Shown piece after piece: positions 40,819-49,950 of a stretch of DNA of 64,000 bases. The notes under the pieces are model-generated. The model did not search any database and was not told the DNA's origin. It worked only from the letters and a program-made list of their open reading frames with translations. The stretch is taken from assembly GCF_022230885.1 (NCBI RefSeq), contig NZ_JAKGCT010000004.1, positions 868,001-932,000 on the forward strand, given 5' to 3'. Both the position numbers and the translations under genes were made by a program. Every line of letters begins with the position of its first letter. The stretch's first letter is position 1. Origin of the DNA: Paenalcaligenes niemegkensis. Lineage in GTDB: Bacteria; Pseudomonadota; Gammaproteobacteria; Burkholderiales; Burkholderiaceae_B.

Positions 40819-42033
40819 ATGGAAGCGTATTTATTGGAATTTGCCAACTTGCTGCTGCGCTGGCTGCATGTCATAGCAGCCATTGCCTGGATCGGTGAAT
40901 CCGTCTATTTCGTCATGCTTGATCGCAGTCTGCGTGCACCGACCAGCGAAGAAAGCAAAAAACGCGGTGTATTCGGCGAAATGTGGGCGGTTCACGGCGG
41001 CGGTTTCTATCATAATCAAAAGTACCTGACCAACCCTGCAGAGCTACCCGACGATCTGCATTGGTCATTCTGGAAATCGTACACCACCTGGCTATCAGGC
41101 TTTGCGCTGTTTGCCTTGTTGTATATGACCAAGCCGACCTTCTACCTGGCCAATCCCAATAGCCCATGGGAGTGGGCGGCGAGCATGAGCGGAACCGAGG
41201 CGAATATCGCTGCCATTCTGTTCCTGATTGCAGGCTGGGTCGTTTACAACGAGCTCTGTAAGCGCATCAGTCCCAACATGGACCGCGATGGCATCTTAAG
41301 TGTTGCTGTAGCCATCATGATGGTTCTGGTTGCCTACTTAAGCGTGCATATTTTCTCTGGCCGCGCAGCATTTTTGATTACGGGCGCCGTAATGGCCACT
41401 AGCATGTCCGCGAATGTCTTCTTCTGGATTATTCCCGGACAGCGGCGCATGGTTGCCGATCTGAAGGCTGGGCGTACGCCAAACCCTCTTGATGGCAAAC
41501 GTGGTACGCAGCGCTCAGTGCACAACACGTATTTCACCTTACCTGTCGTACTGCTGATGCTGAGCAATCACTATTCATTTACCTATAATAGTCCGTACGC
41601 CTGGATTATTATGACGCTCTTCATCTTTGCCGGCGCACTGATTCGTCAGTACTTCGTTCTGCTGCATACCGGTCAGAACAAGCTGGGTTATCCGGTGGCA
41701 GGCGTCCTGCTCATTTTGGTAATAGGCTGGCTGGCCGCCCCCGCACAGAAAACAGCCGGTAGCGATGTATCAGCCGAGGCGGCAGTCACGCTACAACAGG
41801 TTCAGGGCATCATGGACGCCCGGTGCATCCAGTGCCACGCAGTCAGTCCCGAGGGCTACGGTTTCACCACAGCTCCCGTTGGCATGCTGCTCGACAGCGA
41901 GGACCAGACCTTGCTTCACGCAGCAGAAGTCAAAAAAGTTGTGCAAAATCACTATATGCCCTTGGGTAACATCACCCAAATGACTGAAGAAGAACGTGAG
42001 CTTATTGAAGCCTGGAGCGGTACGGCAGATTAA
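40819..42033 (+). CDS. puuD: Membrane-bound urate hydroxylase PuuD with C-terminal cytochrome c domain
   Basis: Oxidises urate to 5-hydroxyisourate and passes electrons to the respiratory chain, replacing a soluble uricase. The 404-residue protein has an N-terminal domain of about eight membrane helices (DUF989/urate oxidase N; WLHVIAAIAWIGESVYFVML at the start) with conserved His residues, and a periplasmic C-terminal cytochrome c domain with the heme site CIQCH (Cys336, Cys339, His340). The distal Met is probably in HYMPLGN. Follows uraH by 63 bases; its end nearly abuts the convergent pilus operon. Confidence 0.95.
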   Translation: MEAYLLEFANLLLRWLHVIAAIAWIGESVYFVMLDRSLRAPTSEESKKRGVFGEMWAVHGGGFYHNQKYLTNPAELPDDLHWSFWKSYTTWLSGFALFALLYMTKPTFYLANPNSPWEWAASMSGTEANIAAILFLIAGWVVYNELCKRISPNMDRDGILSVAVAIMMVLVAYLSVHIFSGRAAFLITGAVMATSMSANVFFWIIPGQRRMVADLKAGRTPNPLDGKRGTQRSVHNTYFTLPVVLLMLSNHYSFTYNSPYAWIIMTLFIFAGALIRQYFVLLHTGQNKLGYPVAGVLLILVIGWLAAPAQKTAGSDVSAEAAVTLQQVQGIMDARCIQCHAVSPEGYGFTTAPVGMLLDSEDQTLLHAAEVKKVVQNHYMPLGNITQMTEEERELIEAWSGTAD

Positions 42034-42054
42034 TTTCACGAAGCCTGTAGTCCA

Positions 42055-43149
42055 TTAATAATTTGATGGGCTACAGGCGAATGTGCTGTACATATCATCT
42101 GCGTGATTACCGCTGATAGAAATCAATACGTTTTGGTAACCGGTAGGACAAGTGCAGGCTTTAGTTAGAGGGTGCACTGTACTGCCCAATACCGGATGGG
42201 CGCACTGCCCCTTGCCGGAGATAGTAAAAGTGCCCCCGGCCAAGGAGTCCAAGCCTTGCCACTCGTGCCGTCCACTACAAATCAGCAGTCCGTTTGATTC
42301 GCTATTTTTACTCACCAAACCTGGCGCTGCACACGAACTTTGTGCAACATTCACAGCAGCGATGTGCAGTCCGCTGTGCAGATAAGCCATACCCCTGACC
42401 CTTAGCTCGCCTCCTAAATGCACATTATTCTTAAAATCCGGATTGCGCTCGTCACCGACCCTTAAGTAAGCCAGGCCGAGTGTATCGGGTGTGACTACCA
42501 GAGCCACACTGCCTCCCGGTATGAAAGCCACGTCCGGATGTGGAGGATTGTTCAGCTCAGAAGTTGCTGCACTTATATAGCCCGGACGCTCCAGGGTGAT
42601 AATTGCGCCCTTGGCTGCGGTACTTACACGCCAATAGGCCAGATCGTGATTGCTCTTCGCCACTCCTGGTGCCCAGATCAAGCCATAGATCCCGCAAGGA
42701 GGCTGACTGCAGCCCGGCTCTGAAAACACGCTTGTTTTCACACTGTATTTCTGCGCTGTTCCCAGAGGGAAATCTGCCGCCAGGTATCCGGTTGACTTTA
42801 GTTCGGCTACGGTGGGCTCACGAGGGTTGTTTACGCCGAGAATCAGATAGCCCGCTTCGGCAAGCTCGATCCCGTGATCGTTAATGTAGCGCTGCAAGGC
42901 GTGATGCACAGAGCCCATCCATAATGCCAGGCTTTGCATGCGTAATTCGGCATTCCGATGGTTAAATGACGAGACGGCAAGCACAGCCATTAACAGAATG
43001 ACACTCAGCACAAGGGCTAACTCTATTAATAAGGCCCCTTGCTGCGCGACCTTAGGTGCGGCATGAGGCACTTTCGAATGCGTGGAGCCCGAATCAGATA
43101 GAGTCTCGGCCCCAAGGCCTGATCCCAGCGTAGCGATAAGTCTGCGCAC
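42055..43149 (-). CDS. pilV: PilV-like minor prepilin of type IVb pilus
   Basis: Predicted minor pilin or tip adhesin of 364 residues, last gene of the pilus operon. It has a prepilin-peptidase site, VAQQG followed by ALLIELALVLSVILLM, with Glu at position +5 and a hydrophobic helix, as in R64 PilV. The GTG start at 43149, five bases after pilS, gives a leader of 38 residues; an internal GTG at 43071 would shorten it to 12. The C-terminal third is Cys- and Gly-rich (GLLICSGRHEW, CTCPTGYQNVL) and could be the adhesive part. No shufflon repeats or Rci recombinase are next to it. Confidence 0.8.
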   Translation of the reverse strand: MRRLIATLGSGLGAETLSDSGSTHSKVPHAAPKVAQQGALLIELALVLSVILLMAVLAVSSFNHRNAELRMQSLALWMGSVHHALQRYINDHGIELAEAGYLILGVNNPREPTVAELKSTGYLAADFPLGTAQKYSVKTSVFSEPGCSQPPCGIYGLIWAPGVAKSNHDLAYWRVSTAAKGAIITLERPGYISAATSELNNPPHPDVAFIPGGSVALVVTPDTLGLAYLRVGDERNPDFKNNVHLGGELRVRGMAYLHSGLHIAAVNVAQSSCAAPGLVSKNSESNGLLICSGRHEWQGLDSLAGGTFTISGKGQCAHPVLGSTVHPLTKACTCPTGYQNVLISISGNHADDMYSTFACSPSNY

Positions 43150-43154
43150 GTTCT

Positions 43155-43795
43155 CTAACCTGCTACAAAGCTAAAAGAATTAACATCGCCACGAGAGCAG
43201 GCGGCACGCGCCACCACGGCGTTATAGTCAATGCCGTTGCCTTTAACAACAGTTGCTGCACCGCTGTCTCCCACAATTTCAATATGATGGCTGATTCGCT
43301 GCAAAACGGAGGCGATTCCCGGACATGCTGCATGGTTCACCTTATCGAGCACCAATTTGTAACGCTCTCCCTGTTCAGCGGATTCTAATAGCACTTGGCC
43401 GTCCCTTCCCAAACCGTGCAAAATTCGGGTTGCCCCCCTTGGCCACGAATATCCAGAACTCCACTTTCGGATACGTAGTGAGCAAGCGTGTTGAGATTAA
43501 TACCGTTATAGGGGTTCGAGACCGAAGTCGGTGCAGAGATTTCATTATTCAACATAAAGCGCGCCAACTCCTCCGCCACTTTAGGCACCCGGTTCTCAAT
43601 CACATAATTATTGATCGCCGGAACGGCGATGACCGCTAGCAATAAAACAATGGCTGTCACTAGTGATACTTCGACTAAGGAAAAACCACCTTGACGCTGA
43701 AGTGCAACTGCCTGCGCTGCTGTATTTGCGGATCTGGCTGCTACGGAGCATCCCCCGAAATGGTTCGATACTGATTTTGATTCGTGCGTAAACAT
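43155..43795 (-). CDS. pilS: PilS-like major prepilin of type IVb pilus, frameshifted
   Basis: Probable major pilin. ATG at 43795 has a close ribosome site (AGGAGA); the frame also offers ATG 43813. A long leader of 37 residues ends at RQGG, then FSLVEVSLVTAIVLLLAVIAV with Glu+5, the type IV pilin helix. The first frame stops at 43385 with an unrelated tail; one extra base in CCCCCC at 43433-43438 joins it to the downstream frame (RDGQVLLESAEQGERYKLVL, NHAACPGIASVLQ, ARAACSRGDVNSFSFVAG). This gives 213 residues with a C-terminal cysteine pair, as expected for type IVb pilins. Confidence 0.82.
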
Positions 43796-43831
43796 ACATT
43801 CTCCTGTAATCATAAAAAACTTAGAAAAACC

Positions 43832-44982
43832 TTAACTTGAATGGAACAAGAGCAAGCCAGTGCGTAATTCATTGATGGCTACGAAATGCCAAAGCCCTAA
43901 GGAAACAAGCGCCCCGACGCTGCCAATAAGCAAGCCCCATTTCAGGATCTGGCTATATCGGTTAAAGATCGCCAGCAGTTGCTCGTGCAGGTGGCTCGCT
44001 GTGGCAGCAAAACCCTCTTCCAGCCCCTGTGCCGAGGCGATGTCGCTGAAATACCAGGCGTCTTTGGTGCGTAGAAAGTTTTGATCGAAAGCCGCATAGG
44101 ATGATGAGCCATCGCGTAGGCGCTGACGGGTGATACTCAGTCGCCAAAACAGCCAGGCATTGTTATCGGTTTCTATAGAATCCAGACAGACACTCAGACG
44201 CTGTGACGCTGGGTGCACACGTAACAAAAGACTGAGCAGTATAAAAACCCGGAATCCATGATAAAGACGGTAGCTGCTCCAGGGCTGGACGGCTTCCAGG
44301 CGATTTCTTATTTTCCCTATCAGCCTCGGTAAGCTCAAACGCATAAGAACGATCAAGAAGAGAAAAGACCCGATGATGGCAACGCCGTAACTAAGCAGAT
44401 GCTCGGAGAATCGCCTTAAGGCGAGGCTATATGGCCCCAGATAGATATCTGGCAGATCGCCAAATGCTGAAAACAATTGAGGTACGGTATATAGAGGTAC
44501 TACAGCCAGCATACCCATCAGGATCAGGGCTGCGAATGCTCCCGGCCCTACCATTTGCAAAAAAGCGCGGCGAATTTGGCGTTTGGTGCGAAGCACTTCG
44601 GCAACTTGCTTAAAGGCAATAATCAGTGCCCGCTCACCGTGAGCCTGGGCTGTCCTGAGTAACGACAGGGTTTCGATATCGCAACAGTCGAACCACGTAG
44701 CATGAAGATCACCACCAGAGTGCTCGTAACGCAGCAGCCAGCGCTGTGCAAGACGCCCGCGCCAATGGTTTCCCCCATAACGTTCGGCGTCTATAAAAAA
44801 ACGTCTCGCAGCGTACGACTACCCTTCAGTTCTGACAACATGTGGTGCAAGTAAGAAAAATACTCCACTTGAAATGCAGCAAACCGTTGCCTGTCGGTGC
44901 CAGGGCTCTGTCTCCAGCGGTCCTGTTGCTGATAGCGATCTCCGCTATAGTGACTCAGCCAGACCTTGACCCCCTTAAGCAT
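43832..44982 (-). CDS. pilR: PilR-like inner-membrane platform protein of type IVb pilus (GspF/PilC family), frameshifted
   Basis: Integral membrane assembly platform that works with the ATPase. Start ATG 44982 (MLKGVKVWLSHY) overlaps the pilQ stop. The first frame stops at 44791; adding one base to the run of seven A at 44795-44801 continues it through VFFIDAERYGGNHWRGRLAQ into the main part, which has three hydrophobic segments (GAFAALILMGMLAVVPLYTV, VAIIGSFLFLIVLMRL and a C-terminal LLIGSVGALVSLGLW). The repaired protein has 383 residues, about the family length. Confidence 0.82.
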
Positions 44983-46708
44983 GCTGCCCCCAGCCACCAA
45001 TGCGCTGCTCCAGGTCGAATGCATCTAATAACCCGGTATTGCATTTTTGCAGGCCCACCTCAACGAGACTGCCCGATCCGTACTGCAGTTGATAAGCGCT
45101 TTCTTTTACTGAAAGAACAGAAGTTGCCACACTGGGTAGTCTGCCGATTTGCTCTAGCCAAGTTCTGTTCTGATTTGGGTCCAGGACTTCCGCAACAACG
45201 GTACGGCCTGCATAGCCGTTAAGGTCTGGCACACTCTCGCGCCGACATTGCGGACAACCCGCTGTATTACGGACAAAATTATCTTTGATTGAACCACCCG
45301 CTCTTTCGAAATTGCATAGCCATTGCTGTAAATCCGGACTATGAGCGACCCGGGCCGGTAACCACGAAGGATAGCTTTTAAGCCTGGCCAAAGGCAGGGC
45401 ACATTCCTTGCATAAAGTAGATACCAGCATCTGATGGATCAGCAGACGGAGAATTCCGGGAGCAGCCATCAGCTGCGGTGATACCCCGATAAAGTCAGAA
45501 GCCAGCCGCTGGGGAATAAGAGCCGCGGAACCTGCATGAACCGTAGAGTAAACACGCACTCCAGCTGAGGCTAAATCGCTAAATGCACGACCGGTTTCGT
45601 GATCCCGGATTTCACCCAGAAGCACGTCGGTCATGGCAGAACGCTTCAAGGCCCGAAGCTTGGAGGCAAAGCCGTTGTGACTGTCTACCGCCAAATTCCG
45701 CGACAATGAATTCTGCACAGCATTGGGGATACGCTGTTCGACTGGATCTTCAACTGTTATTACTTTGCGCCAAGGAGGAAGAGCGGCCACCAAGGCAGCC
45801 AGGGAAGTCGACTTCCCTGACCCGACCACACCGGAAAACAGCACTGCTCCACCGTCCGCTAACATGGCCTGCTCAATCTCCAGCTGTTGGGCCGCGCTAT
45901 AACCTAAAGACGAGATGCAAGGCAACTGAGCGGTCGCGTCATCTACCAGCAAGCGTAAGCAAACACTGGGGCCTGCCTCGGCCGCCAACGAGGCCCAGCG
46001 CAGCACAACCTTCATGCCTTGAATACTGCATTGCAGGCTGCCTTGCTGTTCTTCATGCGGATCAAATACGGCGCCATTTCCTCCTTCTATATTCATCCAG
46101 GCGGCAGAAAGCATTGCCATTACCATAGAAGTGCTCATACCTTGGAAATGGGCCGGGCAGATATAGCGACCGTCAATGGTGTAGCGGATTTCGGAGCAGG
46201 TCTGTCCGGACAGCACATTGATGTGCAAATCACTGGCTTTTTGCTTAACACCCCACTCCACCAAGGCCAGGAAAGCAATAAACAACTCGCCCTGATCCCA
46301 GGCTGTTTCCTCGTGCAGATTTAGGCCAATGAGGTCTGCCCCCTGCCTGGAGGGCTGAAACAATCTGACCACCGATAAGAGCTGGGCAAGATTCAATACA
46401 TAGCGGGCAGGTGATGCCAGGCGATAACTTGAGGCCATGAGCCGTATAAGCTCTGTTGCATAAGCGCTATCTGCATAGTCGGCGGTGCATAGGATTGCAG
46501 CACTTTGGTCTTCAAACATGACCGGAAAAAGGGTGCTGTGCATCTCCTGCACCCCCAGCTCGTAACCAAGGCCCCGCTCGATACGAGCACTTAAGCTATG
46601 CAAGGCGGCCTGTGTATCAATAACAATGGCCTCGCTATCATCAGACAATAAGGCTAACGACAGTTCAGGCTCGGATAGTCGACGACGAACCATAAGACGG
46701 CTAAGCAT
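44975..46708 (-). CDS. pilQ: PilQ-like type IVb pilus assembly ATPase (GspE/VirB11 superfamily)
   Basis: Cytoplasmic motor for pilus extension. The 577-residue protein has an N-terminal domain with KASDLHINVLSGQ and RYTIDGRY, the Walker A GVVGSGKS (293-300), Asp box TVEDPVEQ, Walker B-like DVLLGEIRDHETG and His box STVHAGS, then two CxxC pairs (CKECALP, CPQCRRE) of the GspE-type zinc element. No separate retraction ATPase is encoded in the locus, as in R64 where pili may rely on a single ATPase. Starts 12 bases after pilP. Confidence 0.9.
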   Translation of the reverse strand: MLSRLMVRRRLSEPELSLALLSDDSEAIVIDTQAALHSLSARIERGLGYELGVQEMHSTLFPVMFEDQSAAILCTADYADSAYATELIRLMASSYRLASPARYVLNLAQLLSVVRLFQPSRQGADLIGLNLHEETAWDQGELFIAFLALVEWGVKQKASDLHINVLSGQTCSEIRYTIDGRYICPAHFQGMSTSMVMAMLSAAWMNIEGGNGAVFDPHEEQQGSLQCSIQGMKVVLRWASLAAEAGPSVCLRLLVDDATAQLPCISSLGYSAAQQLEIEQAMLADGGAVLFSGVVGSGKSTSLAALVAALPPWRKVITVEDPVEQRIPNAVQNSLSRNLAVDSHNGFASKLRALKRSAMTDVLLGEIRDHETGRAFSDLASAGVRVYSTVHAGSAALIPQRLASDFIGVSPQLMAAPGILRLLIHQMLVSTLCKECALPLARLKSYPSWLPARVAHSPDLQQWLCNFERAGGSIKDNFVRNTAGCPQCRRESVPDLNGYAGRTVVAEVLDPNQNRTWLEQIGRLPSVATSVLSVKESAYQLQYGSGSLVEVGLQKCNTGLLDAFDLEQRIGGWGQHA

Positions 46709-46720
46709 TTAAGGATTCCT

Positions 46721-47164
46721 TTAATTGAGCGCAGCGTGCAGGCATTGCGTGAACTCGTACTGTTCCCGCCCAAGAGTGACACACTGCTCTGAGAGGGCGA
46801 TTAATCGATATACGTCGGCGCCAGCCTTATATCCGATAGGAAAGTCATGATCGTGTAGATAGAGATAGGTTTTTCCGTCTAGATAAAACTCTGCAAGCAA
46901 GCGTTTACCGACGCCATAAATGGCTGACAGCCTGGGTAGATTCTCACTGGGGGCGGGCGGCAAGGAAGTGCTTTGGAAATGTGGTTCACCGGAGTAGCCA
47001 AGCTGTTCACGCAATTGCCGCTGCTCTAAGGCCAACAGCTCACGCACTTGCATGGCTTGCAACTCAAAGTCAATACTGTCAGCAGCCCCGTCCTTCTGGA
47101 TCAGCAGCAACGCCAAACACAAGAAACCAACAGCACTGTTTCTCTTAAGGTGAAACCGTCTCAT
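46721..47164 (-). CDS. pilP: PilP-like type IVb pilus biogenesis protein
   Basis: Small protein of 147 residues with a Sec-type signal peptide (about residues 1-27, RNSAVGFLCLALLLI). It has a helical stretch (ELQAMQVRELLALEQRQLRE) and a small beta domain with LPRLSAIYGVGKRLLAEFYL and a Cys pair near the end. Size, signal and place between pilO and pilQ fit R64 PilP, a periplasmic protein of the inner-membrane assembly; sequence support alone is modest. The ATG overlaps the pilO stop. Confidence 0.72.
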   Translation of the reverse strand: MRRFHLKRNSAVGFLCLALLLIQKDGAADSIDFELQAMQVRELLALEQRQLREQLGYSGEPHFQSTSLPPAPSENLPRLSAIYGVGKRLLAEFYLDGKTYLYLHDHDFPIGYKAGADVYRLIALSEQCVTLGREQYEFTQCLHAALN

Positions 47165-48362
47165 AACTGCACCCCACTTAAACTGAACATCAACTGGCTT
47201 TTTGGACTTGGCATAGCGGGTTCGGCAGACACCCTGAGCTCAAGCTGTAGATTCTTAAGGCCACCAATAGCATCGCGAGCCAGGACCAGTGCACGCAAGG
47301 GCCCCTCAATGAACACCTGTGATCCGGGTAGCCATATTGGAGCTTCCTGGTTTGTATCTGGCCCGGGGGCGAAAGCCGGGGAAGGCGGTAACGAATGGAA
47401 GCGGCTAAAGGCATGGGCATAATTACGCCACAGTGATTGCAGCGTCACAGCTTCGTGATTGGGCTGAGCTTGCGATTGACGACCGGCTTCTGAGTAAGCC
47501 ACGGTGCGCCGATAGTTGAGTTCGGTCTCGCTTTGAGAAATAAGCTCCCATCCCTTGATTCCTGGCACATCGCCTTTTAGCGGCTTCCCCGGACGAAGCA
47601 TTTGCAGCGCACACGTCCATAACCTCGAGTGTCTCAACTCACAATTTACGGATGACAATTGCCATTGGTCGACCTGAAGTGAAAGGCCATACCATTCAGC
47701 CAATACAGCCTCCAAGGCATAAGAACTGCCGGCAACCTCAGGAAGCGGCATCACTTGGCCAGCATCTATGGCGGAAACGCCCTTGGGCACGCCAAGGCTT
47801 AGCATCCAGACTGACAACGTCACCAGAAGAACACTAAGCATCGCTACATAACGCCATCTCCGGCGCCTGCCTATAGGTTGAAGCTGGGTCTCCAGTGAAC
47901 GATGTGCCTGAAGCGAACGCAAAACTCCTCGCCATCTTCGATGTATCTTGCACTGAGGTTCGGACTGCTTTCACTTAGCTCTTGCAGAGCCGCTTGGGCC
48001 GTTTCAGAATCACTGAAATATTGATCGCCCTTAACCAATACAGCCCCATCGCTCACCGCCAGCAGCAGAAAGCGGGCGGCCCCCAGATTGACCACTACCG
48101 CATGAGAGCCGCGTGCGCTCAACCGCGCAAAACAGGCTGCTGCACTGTGATGAGTGAGCAACCCCCGCTTTTCAATATTCGTCTGGGTTATCGCACCAAA
48201 ACTTCTAAATGAGGCTCCGCTTATAACGCTGTGCGTGCGTCCTTGCAAACGAGCCTGAGCCATGAGGCGTTTTAAGCCGCCACTTCCCACCACGACCTGC
48301 CAATGCAAGCCACCGTACAAAACACAGTCTGGCTGAATATGAGAGTTAGGCTGGCGCCCCAT
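47161..48362 (-). CDS. pilO: PilO2-like type IVb pilus protein, frameshifted
   Basis: Bitopic inner-membrane protein of the pilus machine. The first frame (48362-47871, 163 residues) gives the cytoplasmic part (HWQVVVGSGGLKRLMAQARL, ARFLLLAVSDGAVLVKGDQY); the second (47922-47161) gives a membrane segment (YVAMLSVLLVTLSVWMLSLGV) and a periplasmic domain. They overlap by 52 bases in different frames. One extra base in AAAA at 47921-47924 joins them as DGEEFLRSLQAHRSLETQL and yields 400 residues, near the 400-430 of PilO2 proteins. Its start overlaps the end of pilN by 17 bases. Confidence 0.75.
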
Positions 48363-49950
48363 TACTCGCCCCCTCTTCTACTTGCGCTGTCAGCAGAATA
48401 ATGGTGCGTAAATGCCTGGAAGCATGTGTGCTGGCCCCTCCGGTTATCAGGGGAGCGCCAGGATTTAAGCGTCGCTCTCCACCGCTCTGCTCAGAACGGT
48501 CAAAGCCGGAAATAAGCAAAGGCCTGCCTGCATCCAGAACGACTTGCTGCACCATGCCCGCCCCTTCGACGGTTAATTGCTGCACTTTCAGTGCCTGATC
48601 TCCTCGACCAACCTCAATCGTGCTCAGCGGCTGGGCGGTCGTGTTGTCATAGGCGACCGAAAGCATGATCTGACCATCATCCAGAGCTTCAGGGATCAGG
48701 GTAAGCAGGGATCCCACCGTTTGTTCCCGTTGGCTAACCGCGGTGGAATGCACTGTATTACCCGTATAGCTAACCGTAGGCGTACTTTCAATGCGATCTA
48801 TATAGGTAAAGGTAGTACGCAATGCATGAGTAACGGGCCGATGGTTGAGGGTAAGCACCGGTACGGTATTTCGACGCACAACTGTCCCTAGCGTACTGAT
48901 CGCAGCTACTACGGCCTCACTGTTTTGAAAGGAGCCTTGAGCCAGGCTCAGACCGGAAGAGAAGGCATTGCTTAGTCCAGTTGCAGGAGAGGCTATCGAG
49001 GCCGAAAATCGAGAGGCATTGAAGAGTACATCCCAATTAACTGCAGCCTCGGAGTCGTCCCGAAGCTCTACCGTGAGCTCCTCAAACAACAGTCGAACAC
49101 GACGGCTTAAATTACGGTTTTCTCTCTGTAAATAACGCCCGACCCGCTCAAGGGTCTGGGGCGTATCGACCACCAGCAAGGTGGGGCTGGCCCCGGATAA
49201 TGCGCTAACCCTGCCGCCCCCTGACAGCAAGGACTCAACACGCGCGCGCACGACCTCCATTAGCTCGTGTTCGTCACTTTGCAAATGGATTCCGGACTGA
49301 CTGTTAAAACCGTCGTCGCCTTGCCCTGCCGAGCCGCCAGACCCGAGCGCCGCATAAGAGCTTGCCCGTAACGACAGACCTTTTAACTCGAACACTCGGG
49401 AATCCACCTTGTAGAACTCAATACCCGTGTTGTGTTGTCGCCAATAGATATCGAACTGGGCGCACACCCGATCCAGTATGGAGGCTAAAGGCTCGGCAAC
49501 CCCGTTAAGCTGAATTTTCATTACGTCTTCAGGAGGAAAAGATACGCCCGACGCATGCCGGGTGCTGTCTTTCAAAAAATGCGTGACCGGAAGTAAAGCC
49601 TCGGGCTGTATGCGTACAGGAATTTGGGTAGCCAGGGTGATTCTCTCAGCCACCTCGCTAAGACGTAGCCGTTCATTGCCAAAGACCAGCGTGGTATTGA
49701 TATCTTGGCGAAGTGGCAATGGCAAGGTGACATCTCGAGCTAAAGGCTGTGCTCGCCCTACTATCCACGGCTGCTCAACAAAAGGAGTGCTTTTACGATG
49801 TCGTTCATCTATATGCTCATAGAAGCGATGCTGTTGAGTGCTGATGTGCGTGGCCGCATGTCCTGCCTGCTGATCCAGATCTTTTAATCGCTCATGCACG
49901 CCGCATGAACTTAATAAAGCACCTGTGATGCAGATATAAACACGTTTCAT
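48346..49950 (-). CDS. pilN: PilN-like type IVb pilus secretin (outer membrane lipoprotein)
   Basis: Forms the outer-membrane channel for the pilus. I take ATG 49950 (MKRVYICITGALLSSCGVHE), which overlaps the previous stop as TGATG and starts a lipoprotein signal with lipobox LSSC; the longer frame upstream lies inside the previous gene. The 534-residue protein has N-domains (IQLNGVAEPLASILDRV, LLVVDTPQTLERVGRYLQ) and a C-terminal secretin domain (GSLLTLIPEALDDGQIMLSV, GRPLLISGFDRSEQ). A Gly/Ser loop (GSGGSAGQGDDG) and lipid anchor are typical of R64 PilN and BfpB. Confidence 0.9.
   Translation of the reverse strand: MKRVYICITGALLSSCGVHERLKDLDQQAGHAATHISTQQHRFYEHIDERHRKSTPFVEQPWIVGRAQPLARDVTLPLPLRQDINTTLVFGNERLRLSEVAERITLATQIPVRIQPEALLPVTHFLKDSTRHASGVSFPPEDVMKIQLNGVAEPLASILDRVCAQFDIYWRQHNTGIEFYKVDSRVFELKGLSLRASSYAALGSGGSAGQGDDGFNSQSGIHLQSDEHELMEVVRARVESLLSGGGRVSALSGASPTLLVVDTPQTLERVGRYLQRENRNLSRRVRLLFEELTVELRDDSEAAVNWDVLFNASRFSASIASPATGLSNAFSSGLSLAQGSFQNSEAVVAAISTLGTVVRRNTVPVLTLNHRPVTHALRTTFTYIDRIESTPTVSYTGNTVHSTAVSQREQTVGSLLTLIPEALDDGQIMLSVAYDNTTAQPLSTIEVGRGDQALKVQQLTVEGAGMVQQVVLDAGRPLLISGFDRSEQSGGERRLNPGAPLITGGASTHASRHLRTIILLTAQVEEGASNGAPA

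Noticed and set aside
42055-43149. A shufflon (invertible segments) at the pilV 3' end
   Set aside because: I saw no repeated 19-bp recombination sites, no alternative C-terminal segments downstream (puuD ends 21 bases away) and no rci gene.
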